Assembly: GCF_900116535.1 (NCBI RefSeq)
Contig: NZ_FPAU01000001.1
Span: 1,351,218-1,415,217 of the forward strand
Source of the DNA: Kosakonia arachidis
Lineage (GTDB): Bacteria > Pseudomonadota > Gammaproteobacteria > Enterobacterales > Enterobacteriaceae
Reading direction: 5' to 3'
Length of the DNA stretch: 64,000 nucleotides
In this document: positions 36,201-44,569 of the stretch, one piece after another
Position numbering within the stretch: position 1 is the first letter of the stretch
Layout: every line of letters starts with the position of its first letter
Program-made: the position numbers and the translations under genes
The notes under the pieces: generated by a model
Database searches by the model: none
The model's input: only the letters and a program-made list of their open reading frames with translations
Told to the model about the DNA's origin: nothing

Positions 36201-38803
36201 TCGGCATCGTCCGGCTGGCGGCTCACGTGAATACCGAACACGGAGAGCCAGCTCAGTGTGGTGCCGAGTGCCTGTGAATAGCTGGAGCTACGGATATGCA
36301 CTTCTGCCAGCACGTTGGCGGCATGGGCTTTTTCTGCCAGCCCGCCCGGCGAGGCCAGCAACGATTCACACAATGTGCACGCGGTAGCAAGATGGCCCAA
36401 CAGAAGTTCGCACTCAGCCCGCTGTAAATCGAGCGCGAAGAGATCGCCACTGTCGGCACTTAGCGTGCGCGCAGTCTGTAAATATCCCAGCGCGGAAGCA
36501 TAATCCCCGCTGCGTTTTGCCTGCCGGGCGGCAAGAGCACAAAGCTCGCTGAACCTTTGCCGCTGTGGCGCAGGCTGGATACAGTCGATCGCCGCCGTAA
36601 CATGGTGAATGGTACGAAACAGGATCTCGTTACCAGTGGTTTGTCGCGCCTCATCGGCCAGCAGGATGGCGGCCCGCAAATGTAACTGACGGCACACGGA
36701 CAAAGGTAGCGAGGCACTTGCTGCCTGCTGAATGCGCTCATGGGTAAAGGCGTATTCGTCGGCGTTGAGGGTAATTAACTGCACGGACACCGCTGGATGC
36801 AGGTGCAAGTGTATTTCGCCAGGTGCCATTTCCAGTATGCGGCTTGCGAGGGATAGTCCGCCCGCGCTACCAAGGCAGGCCAGATGAGCAAGCAACGTAC
36901 GGGTCTCATCCGGCATCTGTTCCAGTTGTTGCAGCACCATGCTAATGACGTTTTCGCTGTAGTAACGGGCGCGAATCGCGGCCAGATCGTAGTGCCAGCG
37001 CCCCTGATAGCTGTTATGACTCACCAGCCCGTCTTCAACGATGCGTTTAAAAAATTCATGGGCAAACAGCGGATTCCCGCCGGTTTTTTCATGGATCAGT
37101 TTTGCCAGATCGACGGTCGATGCCGGACGGGTTTGAAAAACGATCGCCAGCCAACGCGCCACGGCTTTGACGGCAAGTGGTTGCGGCTCGCACGCTGTTG
37201 TTCGTCTGGCCGCACTGCGCAGGCGTGCGAGCGAGGCGGCAAACGACGCATCTTCGAGCGACGGCAGATCGCGGTGCGATACCACCATCAGCAACGGTAA
37301 GGTGTGGCTGTGCTGCAACAGATACTCCAGCAGTTGCAGGCTGGCACCATCGATCCAGTGCAGATTGTCGATCAATATCACCAGTGGGCTACCGGGCGAG
37401 GCAAACACACTCACCAGGCGCAACACCATATGATTAAAGCGCGCGCGGGCATCCAGCGTGATACTGTCAACGAAAGGCGCAGGTTTACTCTCCAGCAGCA
37501 GGCCCAACTCCGGCGCGAGGCTTACCGCCAGCCCTTCGTACCCGGCCAGCGCAACGGATAGTCGTGATTTCCAGCGTGCCACCTCTTCGGCGGGTAGCCC
37601 CAGCAAATGCAGCGTTAGCGAGCGAAATGCCGCCGACAGCGCACCAAGCGGCAGTACCGAACTGTTCTGCTCCACTTTACCGAGCGCGATCAGCGTCGGG
37701 CGTTGCAGAAACAGTTTCAGCGCCGAGGCCATCAGCGAAGATTTACCTATCCCGGACGGGCCGCTGAGGGTGACCAGTATTTGTTTGCCGCTGTGGTTGA
37801 CCTCTTCCAGCGCAGCGACCAGCTCGCCCGCCTGCGGATGAGCGCGATACAGCGTATTGGCAAAGTGCAGCGACGGAGAACGATCCTGTAAACCGGGCGT
37901 AAACGCCAAAATGCCCTGCTCCGGCGTCAGCGTGGCCTGACATCGGCGCAGATCGGCGATCAGGCCATCGACAGTCTGGTAACGTTTCTCCGGCGATTTA
38001 GCCAGCAGCTTCAGTAGGATGGTCGACAGCATCGGCGGTAACCCTTCCCGCAGGCTATGCGGCGCGGCAGGTTCAGAAGCAATATGGTGCAACGTCCACT
38101 CTGCCTGCCCACCTTCGGGCAGATCGAACGGCAGCACGCCGGTCAGTAATTCATACAGAACAATGCCCAGACTGTAGAGATCGCTGCGGCTATCAACAGC
38201 ATGATGGGTACGGGTGGTATGTTCCGGCGACATGTACGCCAGCGTGCCGCCGGAAAGCGGTAGCCAGCTTTGCGCCAGCGCTTCACCGCTGCTGGTGGTA
38301 AGGCCAAATCCGCTTAGACGGCAGCGCTCCTCGCTCAGAAAAATGTTTCCTGGCTTGATATCGCCGTGAATAAGATTGCGATGATGCATCTGGCGCAGCG
38401 GTGCGCAGATACGTAAGGCCAGCTCGAGCCAACTGGCGATACAGTCTATCGGCTGAGCGGTCATCCGGGTGAGCGGCTCAAAAGCAAATGTCGGATAGAT
38501 TAGCGCAAAACGGCCATGATATTGCGCGCTGGCGACAGGAATGACCGCCCAGTCACTCTCTAGCTGCGCGCGCAGCGACAGCTCATTTTTTAGCAACTGG
38601 CTGGCACGCGGTTCGGCATCGTCGCTGACGGCGGTGGCAAGGATAAAGGCGTCGCTGGCCCATGGGTAATGGGCATTCATCCAGACAATGTATCCTTCCT
38701 GCGCTAGCGGCGTATAGATGGCGTCATCCTGCACAGTAAAAGGCTGCCCTGGGTTTTGTTCCCGGGTTTCCGGCAACAATGGAAGGCGTGAAGCGTCGCT
38801 CAT
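33251..38803 (-). CDS. Giant Ser/Thr-kinase-like / AAA ATPase / GAF-PAS sensor histidine kinase
   Basis: An 1850-residue multidomain sensor. Residues 30-290 resemble a Hanks kinase: HGDIKPGN (146-153), MSPEH (191-195) and DLYSLGIVLYELLTG are clear. The DFG site reads SGFG (164-167), and no glycine-rich loop or VAIK-type lysine is seen, so this domain may be a pseudokinase. Next is an AAA/STAND-like ATPase with Walker A GPSGIGKSS (348-356) and Walker B LVILIDNLHWID (474-485), then a long helical TPR-like region. A GAF domain (about 1310-1460) and a PAS domain (about 1490-1600) follow. The histidine kinase end has His 1637 in SSIAHEINQPL, the N box near 1754 and ATPase G boxes DTGSGM and GMGMGL. 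The architecture is known as a trifunctional kinase family; no membrane segment is evident. It is coupled to the upstream receiver gene by ATGA overlap. Confidence 0.92.
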   Translation of the reverse strand: MSDASRLPLLPETREQNPGQPFTVQDDAIYTPLAQEGYIVWMNAHYPWASDAFILATAVSDDAEPRASQLLKNELSLRAQLESDWAVIPVASAQYHGRFALIYPTFAFEPLTRMTAQPIDCIASWLELALRICAPLRQMHHRNLIHGDIKPGNIFLSEERCRLSGFGLTTSSGEALAQSWLPLSGGTLAYMSPEHTTRTHHAVDSRSDLYSLGIVLYELLTGVLPFDLPEGGQAEWTLHHIASEPAAPHSLREGLPPMLSTILLKLLAKSPEKRYQTVDGLIADLRRCQATLTPEQGILAFTPGLQDRSPSLHFANTLYRAHPQAGELVAALEEVNHSGKQILVTLSGPSGIGKSSLMASALKLFLQRPTLIALGKVEQNSSVLPLGALSAAFRSLTLHLLGLPAEEVARWKSRLSVALAGYEGLAVSLAPELGLLLESKPAPFVDSITLDARARFNHMVLRLVSVFASPGSPLVILIDNLHWIDGASLQLLEYLLQHSHTLPLLMVVSHRDLPSLEDASFAASLARLRSAARRTTACEPQPLAVKAVARWLAIVFQTRPASTVDLAKLIHEKTGGNPLFAHEFFKRIVEDGLVSHNSYQGRWHYDLAAIRARYYSENVISMVLQQLEQMPDETRTLLAHLACLGSAGGLSLASRILEMAPGEIHLHLHPAVSVQLITLNADEYAFTHERIQQAASASLPLSVCRQLHLRAAILLADEARQTTGNEILFRTIHHVTAAIDCIQPAPQRQRFSELCALAARQAKRSGDYASALGYLQTARTLSADSGDLFALDLQRAECELLLGHLATACTLCESLLASPGGLAEKAHAANVLAEVHIRSSSYSQALGTTLSWLSVFGIHVSRQPDDAECDEAWREISSLIGTHPASVFMALPRMNHRETDALMNLLGSASLYASFNCPRLHFLLLCRTLQLTLERGLTGPSTAALAWFGVMIGERYGEYEQGFRYGTLAQDLVTRHGFHDYAAKTLVALGRSSVWIQPLSYTVQCARNCFTAAVAHGDLTIACFASFREITNSLACGDPLDVVMRYIERGLAFVRETRFTDMHIILLLQRHFIGYLRTPQQVFSGKAVLPESLLPATPPPTILFWFWLYRGMAHFFAGEYAQAESSLLETGRFAWSAPGHVNLLDYHFYSALSLSMQLTPDTFSAAHRQRLNQHYNQIARWARLNPSTFSDKEALLYAEIVRLDGMNSIAIGQYEKAIMLSREAGFNLSNALAQELAGQFARSCGYPTIADAWFRGAMAAWGRVGAHGKVRQLEQTHPHLVAKAASTAYDTIAFAQNDEIRDLQSIIKASRALSEEINLERLIQILMTMLLERAGAQRGLLIRVMDDNIPLVEASAHTSSEGVRVQVLNETPLATDLPLSVLAAVIRTGQEIRTGRPEEYSPFSQDPYLLTSGAAVMCVPMFKQARLVGALYLENRLMPDVFTAGHSRVVNLLGAHAAVSLETARLYAELLQENIQRRRVEKELRASQTSLMLGEQISHTGTWRWVLEQDLMHMSDEYARILGLPEKRKLISMAEFLTYVHPDDHAHISALVTRSVAQGLTMQAEFRIIRTDGEVRYILGIGDPVEASGETVHEYFGTITDITAQRQNEDAVRVAQAELARVSRATTVGQLTSSIAHEINQPLMSIVSNAGASLRWLNRDPLPIENVRTGLEEIIREGQRAGEVIRSLQSLTRRQPPVLERLDLHALLHHILTLSRSELERRHIAVDYRLQATNSQFCGDSVQIQQVLLNLVMNAIEAMAEVDSRPRVLTLNTQNPQPGELLCTIADTGSGMDAEVQARLFESFYTTKAQGMGMGLTISHTIIERHQGKLTAQSRMPFGSLFSFTLPVGD

Positions 38804-39186
38804 GAATTATCCTCGCTATTGGCCAGCACGCGCTGAACATATTCAAGGAGGATATCGATATCGATGGGTTTGCGCAAAAAGGCAACGGCACCGGGTTTGC
38901 CCGAGTACCGTTGCCAGGTTTCATCGTCGTGGCCGGAGATAAAAATCACCGGTGGCGGTGCCGGGCTAAGCTGCAACCTCTCAAACATCATTGCGCCGCT
39001 CATGCCTTTCAGTTTGAGATCCGCAATAACCAGCGCAATCGCGGGCTGCGCCGGGCCGTCGTTGAGGAACGCTTCCGCCGAGGGAAATGCTATCGTGGTG
39101 TAGCCCTCCGATTGCAGCAAATTACTCAGTCCGCTACGGACGGAAGGTTCATCATCAACAATGGCAATAAGTCGGGGTTGCGTCAT
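38800..39186 (-). CDS. Single-domain response regulator (receiver only)
   Basis: A 128-residue CheY-like receiver without an output domain. AIVDDEPSVRSGL supplies the acidic pair, LVIADLKLKG the phosphoacceptor Asp (near residue 55), FISGHDDE the Ser/Thr position, and LRKPIDID the conserved Lys. Its stop overlaps the start of the giant kinase (ATGA), so they are made together. It may be an intermediate or a phosphate sink between the kinase and the FixJ-type regulator, an inference from the domain make-up. Confidence 0.9.
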   Translation of the reverse strand: MTQPRLIAIVDDEPSVRSGLSNLLQSEGYTTIAFPSAEAFLNDGPAQPAIALVIADLKLKGMSGAMMFERLQLSPAPPPVIFISGHDDETWQRYSGKPGAVAFLRKPIDIDILLEYVQRVLANSEDNS

Positions 39187-39203
39187 GCGATCTCCTCTGG
39201 CTT

Positions 39204-39470
39204 TCAGGCATCCTGGCGCGGCGGCGAGTCTGGGGGGTCAGGCCGCGGCGCACCGCTAATTTTCGGTACACACTCATGGCGGAACCACGCCATGGTCAGC
39301 GGTTGTCGGGCCAGCAGACGACGGGTTACCGGTACGATTTGCTCCCCCACCAGCATGCCGAAAAGTCCAAGCAGCGCAACGACCGGCGGCGCGGGTGAGC
39401 GAACCCCCAGTAAAGCATAAATAATGCCAGCCAGAAGACCGACCAGGAGAGAAACAATCCAGGTTTTCAT
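39204..39470 (-). CDS. XapX domain (DUF1427) membrane protein, copy 2
   Basis: An 88-residue protein with two hydrophobic segments. The motif ALLGVRSPAPPVVALLGLFGMLVGE is the XapX core (family named after a protein encoded near xapAB). The C-terminal half (residues 52-88) is polar and Pro-rich. Its role is unknown. It begins 4 bases after the stop of a shorter XapX gene and ends 17 bases before the receiver gene, so all lie on one transcript with the kinase. Confidence 0.85.
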   Translation of the reverse strand: MKTWIVSLLVGLLAGIIYALLGVRSPAPPVVALLGLFGMLVGEQIVPVTRRLLARQPLTMAWFRHECVPKISGAPRPDPPDSPPRQDA

Positions 39471-39474
39471 GGGT

Positions 39475-39645
39475 TTACCCCGCCGTTGTGTGAGTCATTA
39501 GCGTGGCGATCACGCCTTCGCCCAACAGCATGCCGAGTAACCCGACCAGCGCAATCGCTGGCGGCGCGGGAGAACGTACCTTCAGAAGTGCATACATCAC
39601 ACCAATCAGCACGCCTGCGGCAAAGGAAATCAGTCCGATACTCAT
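39475..39645 (-). CDS. XapX domain membrane protein, copy 1 (56 residues)
   Basis: A short gene: ATG 39645 to TAA 39475-39477. The product MSIGLISFAAGVLIGVMYA... continues with LLKVRSPAPPAIALVGLLGMLLGEG, clearly a second XapX domain, with two hydrophobic segments and almost no tail. GCAGGAGTTTGCC precedes the ATG, with AGGAG 7 bases upstream. The TAA is 4 bases from the start of the longer copy, a tandem duplication with divergence. Confidence 0.82.
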   Translation of the reverse strand: MSIGLISFAAGVLIGVMYALLKVRSPAPPAIALVGLLGMLLGEGVIATLMTHTTAG

Positions 39646-39702
39646 GGCAAACTCCTGCCGGAAAGGGAAATACTGACCGGCATATACCGGTCAGCTAGCG
39701 GC

Positions 39703-40389
39703 TTAGCGTGCCGGAACCGGCGCCAAAGTGCGGTGGCCGGCTTTGGCGCGGGACGGCGCTTTATGCACCATGGTGTAGGCGTAATCAACGCCCATGCCGT
39801 AGGCACCGGAGTGATCTTTGACAATATCCATGACCGCGTCATAGGTTTCACGGTGCGCCCAGTCGCGCTGCCACTCCAGCATCACCTGCTGCCAGGTTAC
39901 CGGGATCACGCCAGCCTGGATCATGCGCTGCATTGCGTAGTCGTGTGCTTCTTTTGAGGTGCCGCCGGAGGCGTCTGCCACCATATAGATTTCGTAATCG
40001 CCTTCCAGCATCGCACACAGGGAAAAGCTGTTGTTGCACACTTCTGTCCACAGGCCGGAGACTACCACTTTGCGTTTGCCGTTGGCAGCCAGTGCGTCAC
40101 GCACTTTTTGATCGTCCCAGGAGTTCATGGAGGTACGTTCCAGAATGTCCTTCTCCGGGAATACATCCAGCAGTTCCGGGTAGGTATTGCCGGAGAAACT
40201 CTCGGTTTCAACGGTGGTGATAATGGTCGGGATGTTAAATACCTTGGCGGCCTTCGCCAGCGCAACGGTGTTATTTTTCAGGACCTGGCGGTCAATGGAC
40301 TGTACGCCAAAGGCCATCTGAGGCTGGTGATCGATAAAGATTAACTGACAGTTAGCCGGGGTCAGGACTTCAAGCTTTGAGGTTGTCAT
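39703..40389 (-). CDS. YcaC-like isochorismatase-superfamily hydrolase
   Basis: A 228-residue cysteine hydrolase. The triad is visible: Asp in LIFIDHQPQMA, Lys probably in the KRKVVVSG segment, and the nucleophile Cys in GLWTEVCNNSFSL (near residue 116). Relatives include E. coli YcaC and nicotinamidase-like amidases, so an amide or related C-N substrate is likely. ATG 40389 is preferred; the open frame to 40467 adds unrelated sequence. It is divergent from the amidohydrolase operon and upstream of the XapX genes, so it is part of the kinase-linked cluster. Confidence 0.87.
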   Translation of the reverse strand: MTTSKLEVLTPANCQLIFIDHQPQMAFGVQSIDRQVLKNNTVALAKAAKVFNIPTIITTVETESFSGNTYPELLDVFPEKDILERTSMNSWDDQKVRDALAANGKRKVVVSGLWTEVCNNSFSLCAMLEGDYEIYMVADASGGTSKEAHDYAMQRMIQAGVIPVTWQQVMLEWQRDWAHRETYDAVMDIVKDHSGAYGMGVDYAYTMVHKAPSRAKAGHRTLAPVPAR

Positions 40390-40504
40390 ATTTACACCCA
40401 TTAGGTTAAAAGAGCTGGAGCTACGTTGAGACAGCAAACGACAGGGCTTCGCTATCGGTGGCTGCATGGTAGGCTGCGCTCCCCTGGCCCGACTATTATC
40501 TGAT

Positions 40505-40528
40505 GGTATAACTATCCTTTCGTATACC
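40505..40528. promoter_or_regulatory. Candidate operator in the divergent amidohydrolase/hydrolase promoter
   Basis: GGTATA (40505-40510) and TATACC (40523-40528) form an inverted repeat with a 12-base centre, followed by another TATAC. It lies near the middle of the 234-base region between the divergent YcaC-like and amidohydrolase genes. This is a plausible site for the FixJ-type regulator, but no published consensus is recognised. Confidence 0.4.
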
Positions 40529-40623
40529 TATACTTTGGTACAACTGGTCTTTTCTCCGCCGCGCTTTACATAATTCACTCCAGATGCTTATCGGCTCAAC
40601 AGGGCCGCCAGACTGGAGGAAGT

Positions 40624-42498
40624 ATGGATTTGCTCGCACATGCAGAACTGATATTGCGCAATGGCCAGTTTCACACCGTTGATCGGGAAAACCCACTTGC
40701 CGACGCGGTCGCCATCCGTGATGGAAAGTTCGTTAAAGTGGGAAGTGAAGCCGAGGTGATGGCATACCGCGGCGAACACACTCAGGTTGTCGATTTACAG
40801 GGCCATACGGCGATCCCGGGATTGAACGACTCGCACTTGCACCTGATCCGTGGCGGGCTTAACTACAACCTCGAACTGCGCTGGGAAGGCGTTCCGTCGC
40901 TGGCCGATGCGTTACGCATGCTGAAAGAACAGGCATTGCGCACGCCGTCACCGCAATGGGTACGCGTGGTCGGCGGCTGGACGGAGTTCCAGTTTGCGGA
41001 GCGCCGTATGCCGACGCTGGATGAAATCAACGAAGCCGCACCTGATACCCCGGTCTTTATTCTGCATCTCTACGATCGCGCCCTGCTCAACCGAGCGGCG
41101 CTGAAGGTTGTGGGCTATACCCGCGATACGCCGAACCCGCCGGGCGGTGAGATCCAGCGTGACAGCAACGGTAATCCGACCGGTATGCTGATTGCCCGTC
41201 CGAATGCGATGATCCTCTACGCTACGCTGGCCAAAGGGCCAAAACTGCCTCTGGAGCAGCAGGTTAACTCCACCCGACAGTTTATGCGTGAACTGAACCG
41301 TCTGGGGTTGACCAGCGCCATCGATGCGGGTGGCGGCTTCCAGAACTATCCGGAAGATTACGCGGTGATCGCTGAACTGCATGAGAAAAAACAGATGACG
41401 ATCCGCATCGCCTACAACCTGTTTACGCAACGCCCCGGCCATGAACGGGAAGATTTTGAAAAATGGACCGATATGCTGACGCCGGGCCAGGGCAGTGATT
41501 TCTTCCGCCATAACGGTGCGGGCGAAATGCTGGTCTTCTCGGCGGCGGATTTTGAAGATTTCCTTGAACCGCGCCCGGACCTGGCGCCGGGAATGGAAGA
41601 GGAGCTGGAGCGCGTGGTGCGCCACCTGGCTGAGCACCGATGGCCGTTCCGTCTGCACGCCACGTATAACGAATCCATCAGTCGCATGCTTGATGTGTTC
41701 GAAAAAGTGAACCGCGAGATCCCGTTCAACGGCCTGCACTGGTTCTTTGATCACGCAGAAACCATTACCGAAGCCAATATCGAACGCGTGAAAGCGCTCG
41801 GCGGCGGCATCGCCGTACAGCACCGTATGGCGTTCCAGGGCGAATATTTCGCTGAGCGCTACGGTCAGCAGGCTACCAAACAGACGCCGCCGGTGGCGAA
41901 AATGCTGGAACACGGTCTGCCGGTTGGTCTGGGTACCGACGCCACCCGCGTGGCGAGCTACAACCCCTGGACGGCGCTCTACTGGCTGGTTTCCGGCCGC
42001 ACTGTCGGCGGTATGCAGATGTATGATCACAGCGCCCGTCTCGATCGTGATACCGCCCTGCTGTTGTGGACGCAGGGCAGCGCCTGGTTCTCCAGCGAAC
42101 AGGGGAAAAAAGGTCAGATCAAAGCGGGTCAACTGGCGGATCTCGCCATTCTGAGTAAAGACTACTTCCGCGTACCGGAAGAGGAGATTAAAGGGATTGA
42201 GTCGGTGCTGACAGTAGTAGGTGGCGATATCGTCTATGCCGCCGGTCAGTTTGGCCCGCTGGCGCCGCCAGCTATTCCGGTGGTGCCGGAGTGGTCGCCG
42301 GTGGTCAAGGTTGCGGGTCATTATCGTAGCGCACCGCCGCAGGCGGCCCGTGTGGGTCAGGCTGCGGGTGTTCATCACTGTTCTGGTCCGTGTGGGGTTC
42401 ACGTCCATCAGCACGATATCGCCCGTGGCAATGCCATGCCGGTTTCGGATGAGAACGCGTTCTGGGGCGCGCTCGGCTGTAGCTGCTTTGCGTTTTGA
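40624..42498 (+). CDS. YtcJ-like metal-dependent amidohydrolase with Cys/His-rich tail
   Basis: A 624-residue amidohydrolase_3 family enzyme. The metal site appears as NDSHLHL (here GLNDSHLHLIRGG, near residue 70), HWFFDHAE near residue 375 and LGTDATRVASYNPW near residue 437. There is no signal peptide. After the barrel and the return of the small beta domain (GQLADLAILSKDYF), the last 60 residues are unusual: VHHCSGPCGVHVHQHD then GALGCSCFAF, rich in Cys and His and probably metal-binding. GGAGGAAGT precedes the ATG. It is the first gene of an operon with DoxX, an MFS carrier and probably an alpha/beta hydrolase. Confidence 0.88.
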   Translation: MDLLAHAELILRNGQFHTVDRENPLADAVAIRDGKFVKVGSEAEVMAYRGEHTQVVDLQGHTAIPGLNDSHLHLIRGGLNYNLELRWEGVPSLADALRMLKEQALRTPSPQWVRVVGGWTEFQFAERRMPTLDEINEAAPDTPVFILHLYDRALLNRAALKVVGYTRDTPNPPGGEIQRDSNGNPTGMLIARPNAMILYATLAKGPKLPLEQQVNSTRQFMRELNRLGLTSAIDAGGGFQNYPEDYAVIAELHEKKQMTIRIAYNLFTQRPGHEREDFEKWTDMLTPGQGSDFFRHNGAGEMLVFSAADFEDFLEPRPDLAPGMEEELERVVRHLAEHRWPFRLHATYNESISRMLDVFEKVNREIPFNGLHWFFDHAETITEANIERVKALGGGIAVQHRMAFQGEYFAERYGQQATKQTPPVAKMLEHGLPVGLGTDATRVASYNPWTALYWLVSGRTVGGMQMYDHSARLDRDTALLLWTQGSAWFSSEQGKKGQIKAGQLADLAILSKDYFRVPEEEIKGIESVLTVVGGDIVYAAGQFGPLAPPAIPVVPEWSPVVKVAGHYRSAPPQAARVGQAAGVHHCSGPCGVHVHQHDIARGNAMPVSDENAFWGALGCSCFAF

Positions 42499-42502
42499 CA
42501 TC

Positions 42503-42913
42503 ATGAAAACGTCAACTGACTTTGCGCCCCGTATTGATGCGGGGCTGTTCTTCCTGCGCCTGGCGGGTAGCCTGTTACTGCTGTATGTCCATGGGCTGCC
42601 GAAGGTGTTCCATTTCAGTGAAGAGCTGACGCGTATCGAAGATCCGTTTGGTCTCGGGCCTTATATGAGCCTGCTGCCAGCGATTTTCGCCGAGGTGATC
42701 TGCCCGCTGTTTATTATAGCGGGCGTGGCGACGCGACTGGCCTGCCTGCCAATCATCGGCGTGCTGCTGGTGGCGATGCTCGCGGTCCATGCCGACTGGT
42801 CGATTGCCGAAGGGCAATTCGGCTGGCTGCTGCTGATCATCTTTACTACGCTTTTGCTGACTGGCCCCGGGAACTGGCGAATCCGACGGCCGGTAAAAGG
42901 AGCGATTACATGA
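42503..42913 (+). CDS. DoxX family membrane protein
   Basis: A 136-residue protein with four hydrophobic segments in DoxX layout: GLFFLRLAGSLLLLYVHGLPKV, then LPAIFAEVICPLFIIAGVATRLA, MLAVHADW, and LLLIIFTTLLLTGPGNW. The ATG at 42503 lies 4 bases after the amidohydrolase TGA; the upstream extension of the frame overlaps that gene and is not used. DoxX proteins are membrane partners of redox or sulfur enzymes. Its stop overlaps the start of the MFS gene (ATGA). Confidence 0.85.
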   Translation: MKTSTDFAPRIDAGLFFLRLAGSLLLLYVHGLPKVFHFSEELTRIEDPFGLGPYMSLLPAIFAEVICPLFIIAGVATRLACLPIIGVLLVAMLAVHADWSIAEGQFGWLLLIIFTTLLLTGPGNWRIRRPVKGAIT

Positions 42914-44532
42914 CCCAACAAAACGAACTGAAAGCAGCGGTGACAGTGTCACCGGTTCAACCTTCCGCCTCTGCCTGGCAACCGTTGCATCAGCGCGTTT
43001 TCCGCATGCTATGGATGGCGACCGTGGTCTCCAACATCGGCTCATGGATGAGCGATATCGGTATTAACTGGACGATGCTCTCGCTGAGCACCGATCCGCT
43101 GGCGGTGGCACTGGTACAGGCTGCCAGCAGCCTGCCGATGTTCCTGTTTGTCCTGCCTGCAGGTGTGCTGGCCGATATCATTGAGCGACGCAAGATCCTG
43201 TTCTTCTCTCAAGTGTGGTCGTTCTGTGCCGCTGCCGGGCTTGCCCTGCTCTCTTTTACCGGCAACGTCACACCGGAAGTACTGCTGGTGGCGACCTTTT
43301 TACTCAGTACCGGTGCAGCACTCAGCTCGCCCGCTTTTCAGGCGATTGTGCCGGATCTGGTCGAAAAGCAGGAATTGAGCCCGGCGATCGCCCTCAACTC
43401 GCTGGGCATCAATATCAGCCGTGCAATCGGCCCGGCACTCGGCGGGTTGATCCTGTCGTTTGCCGGCCCGTGGATGGTGTTTCTGCTTAATGCCCTGTCG
43501 GTGGTTGGCGTGGCGGTGGTATTGCTGCGCTGGAAACCGCAGGCCACGGTGCAGCGCCTGCCGCCGGAGCATTTTTTCACTGCCATTCGTGGTGGCCTGC
43601 GTTATGTCCATGCCGCGCCGGTGCTGCGAAATGTTCTGGCGCGCACCGTGGCGTTCTTTCTGTTTGGCAGCGCGGGTTGGGCGATGCTGCCACTGGTGGC
43701 GCGTCGTGAGCTGGGCCTCGGCCCGGGCGGTTACGGCACTATGCTGGCCTGTATTGGCGTCGGGGCGATTTGCGGCGCGGTACTGCTACCGAAATTGCGC
43801 AAACGGCTGAATGCCGATCAGATGATGGTGGCGGCAAGCCTGCTGTTTGCCGTCACTATGCTGGCGCTGGCGTTTATCCGCCACGTCTGGCTGCTTAATG
43901 CCTTTGAGTTTTTCACCGGCTTTTCCTGGATTGCCGTACTCTCGACGCTGAATGTCGGCGCGCAGCGCAGCGCTGCCCGCTGGGTTAAAGCGCGAGCGCT
44001 GGCGGTCTACCTGACGGTGTTTTTTGGTTCGATGACCGTCGGTAGCGCGATCTGGGGGAAACTGGCGTCGGAATTCGGCGTGTCATGGTCATTGTCTGTG
44101 GCAACAGTCGGCATGGTACTGGGCGCGACGACGGTCTTACGCTGGCGGCTGGAAAAAGATGCATCGCTGGATCTCGATATTCTTGATTCTGCAGGCGGCA
44201 CGGCGGATATCACCATCCCCCACGAACGTGGGCCAGTGATGGTGAGTTGTGAGTACCGCATTGATCCGCAGGACGCCCATGAATTCACCCTTGCGATGCA
44301 GGATATGCGCCGTGTCAGGCGCCGTACCGGTGCGATGGGCTGGGCGGTGTATGAAGATGCGGTACAGCCAGGTGTGTTTGTCGAAACCTGGGTGATGGGA
44401 TCGTGGATAGAGCATTTACGTCAGCACGAGCGGCACACGGTGAACGATCAACGCATCCGTGAGCGCGTGCTGGCTTTTCATCAGGGCGATGAACCGCCGG
44501 TTGTCCGGCATCTGGTTGCGCCCGCCGGGTGA
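42910..44532 (+). CDS. MFS transporter (MFS_3, EntS-like) with C-terminal extension
   Basis: A 540-residue protein. The first 420 residues hold 11-12 hydrophobic segments and the MFS_3 pattern (MATVVSNIGSWMSDIGINW, PAGVLADIIERRKIL, AIGPALGGLILS), as in the EntS/transmembrane secretion effector group. The last 110 residues form a soluble domain (MVSCEYRIDPQDAHEFT, GAMGWAVYEDAVQPGVFVETW), which resembles a dimeric ferredoxin-like (ABM-type) module seen in this subfamily. It probably exports or imports the cluster's compound. The start overlaps the DoxX stop. Confidence 0.86.
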   Translation: MTQQNELKAAVTVSPVQPSASAWQPLHQRVFRMLWMATVVSNIGSWMSDIGINWTMLSLSTDPLAVALVQAASSLPMFLFVLPAGVLADIIERRKILFFSQVWSFCAAAGLALLSFTGNVTPEVLLVATFLLSTGAALSSPAFQAIVPDLVEKQELSPAIALNSLGINISRAIGPALGGLILSFAGPWMVFLLNALSVVGVAVVLLRWKPQATVQRLPPEHFFTAIRGGLRYVHAAPVLRNVLARTVAFFLFGSAGWAMLPLVARRELGLGPGGYGTMLACIGVGAICGAVLLPKLRKRLNADQMMVAASLLFAVTMLALAFIRHVWLLNAFEFFTGFSWIAVLSTLNVGAQRSAARWVKARALAVYLTVFFGSMTVGSAIWGKLASEFGVSWSLSVATVGMVLGATTVLRWRLEKDASLDLDILDSAGGTADITIPHERGPVMVSCEYRIDPQDAHEFTLAMQDMRRVRRRTGAMGWAVYEDAVQPGVFVETWVMGSWIEHLRQHERHTVNDQRIRERVLAFHQGDEPPVVRHLVAPAG

Positions 44533-44569
44533 TAACCGAAGTTAACCCACTTAACAATGAGGTAAGCAG

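Noticed and set aside
40948-42504. 518-codon minus-strand ORF
   Set aside because: It lies wholly antisense to the amidohydrolase gene, has no family motif, and is rich in Arg, His and Gln as expected of a shadow frame in GC-rich DNA.
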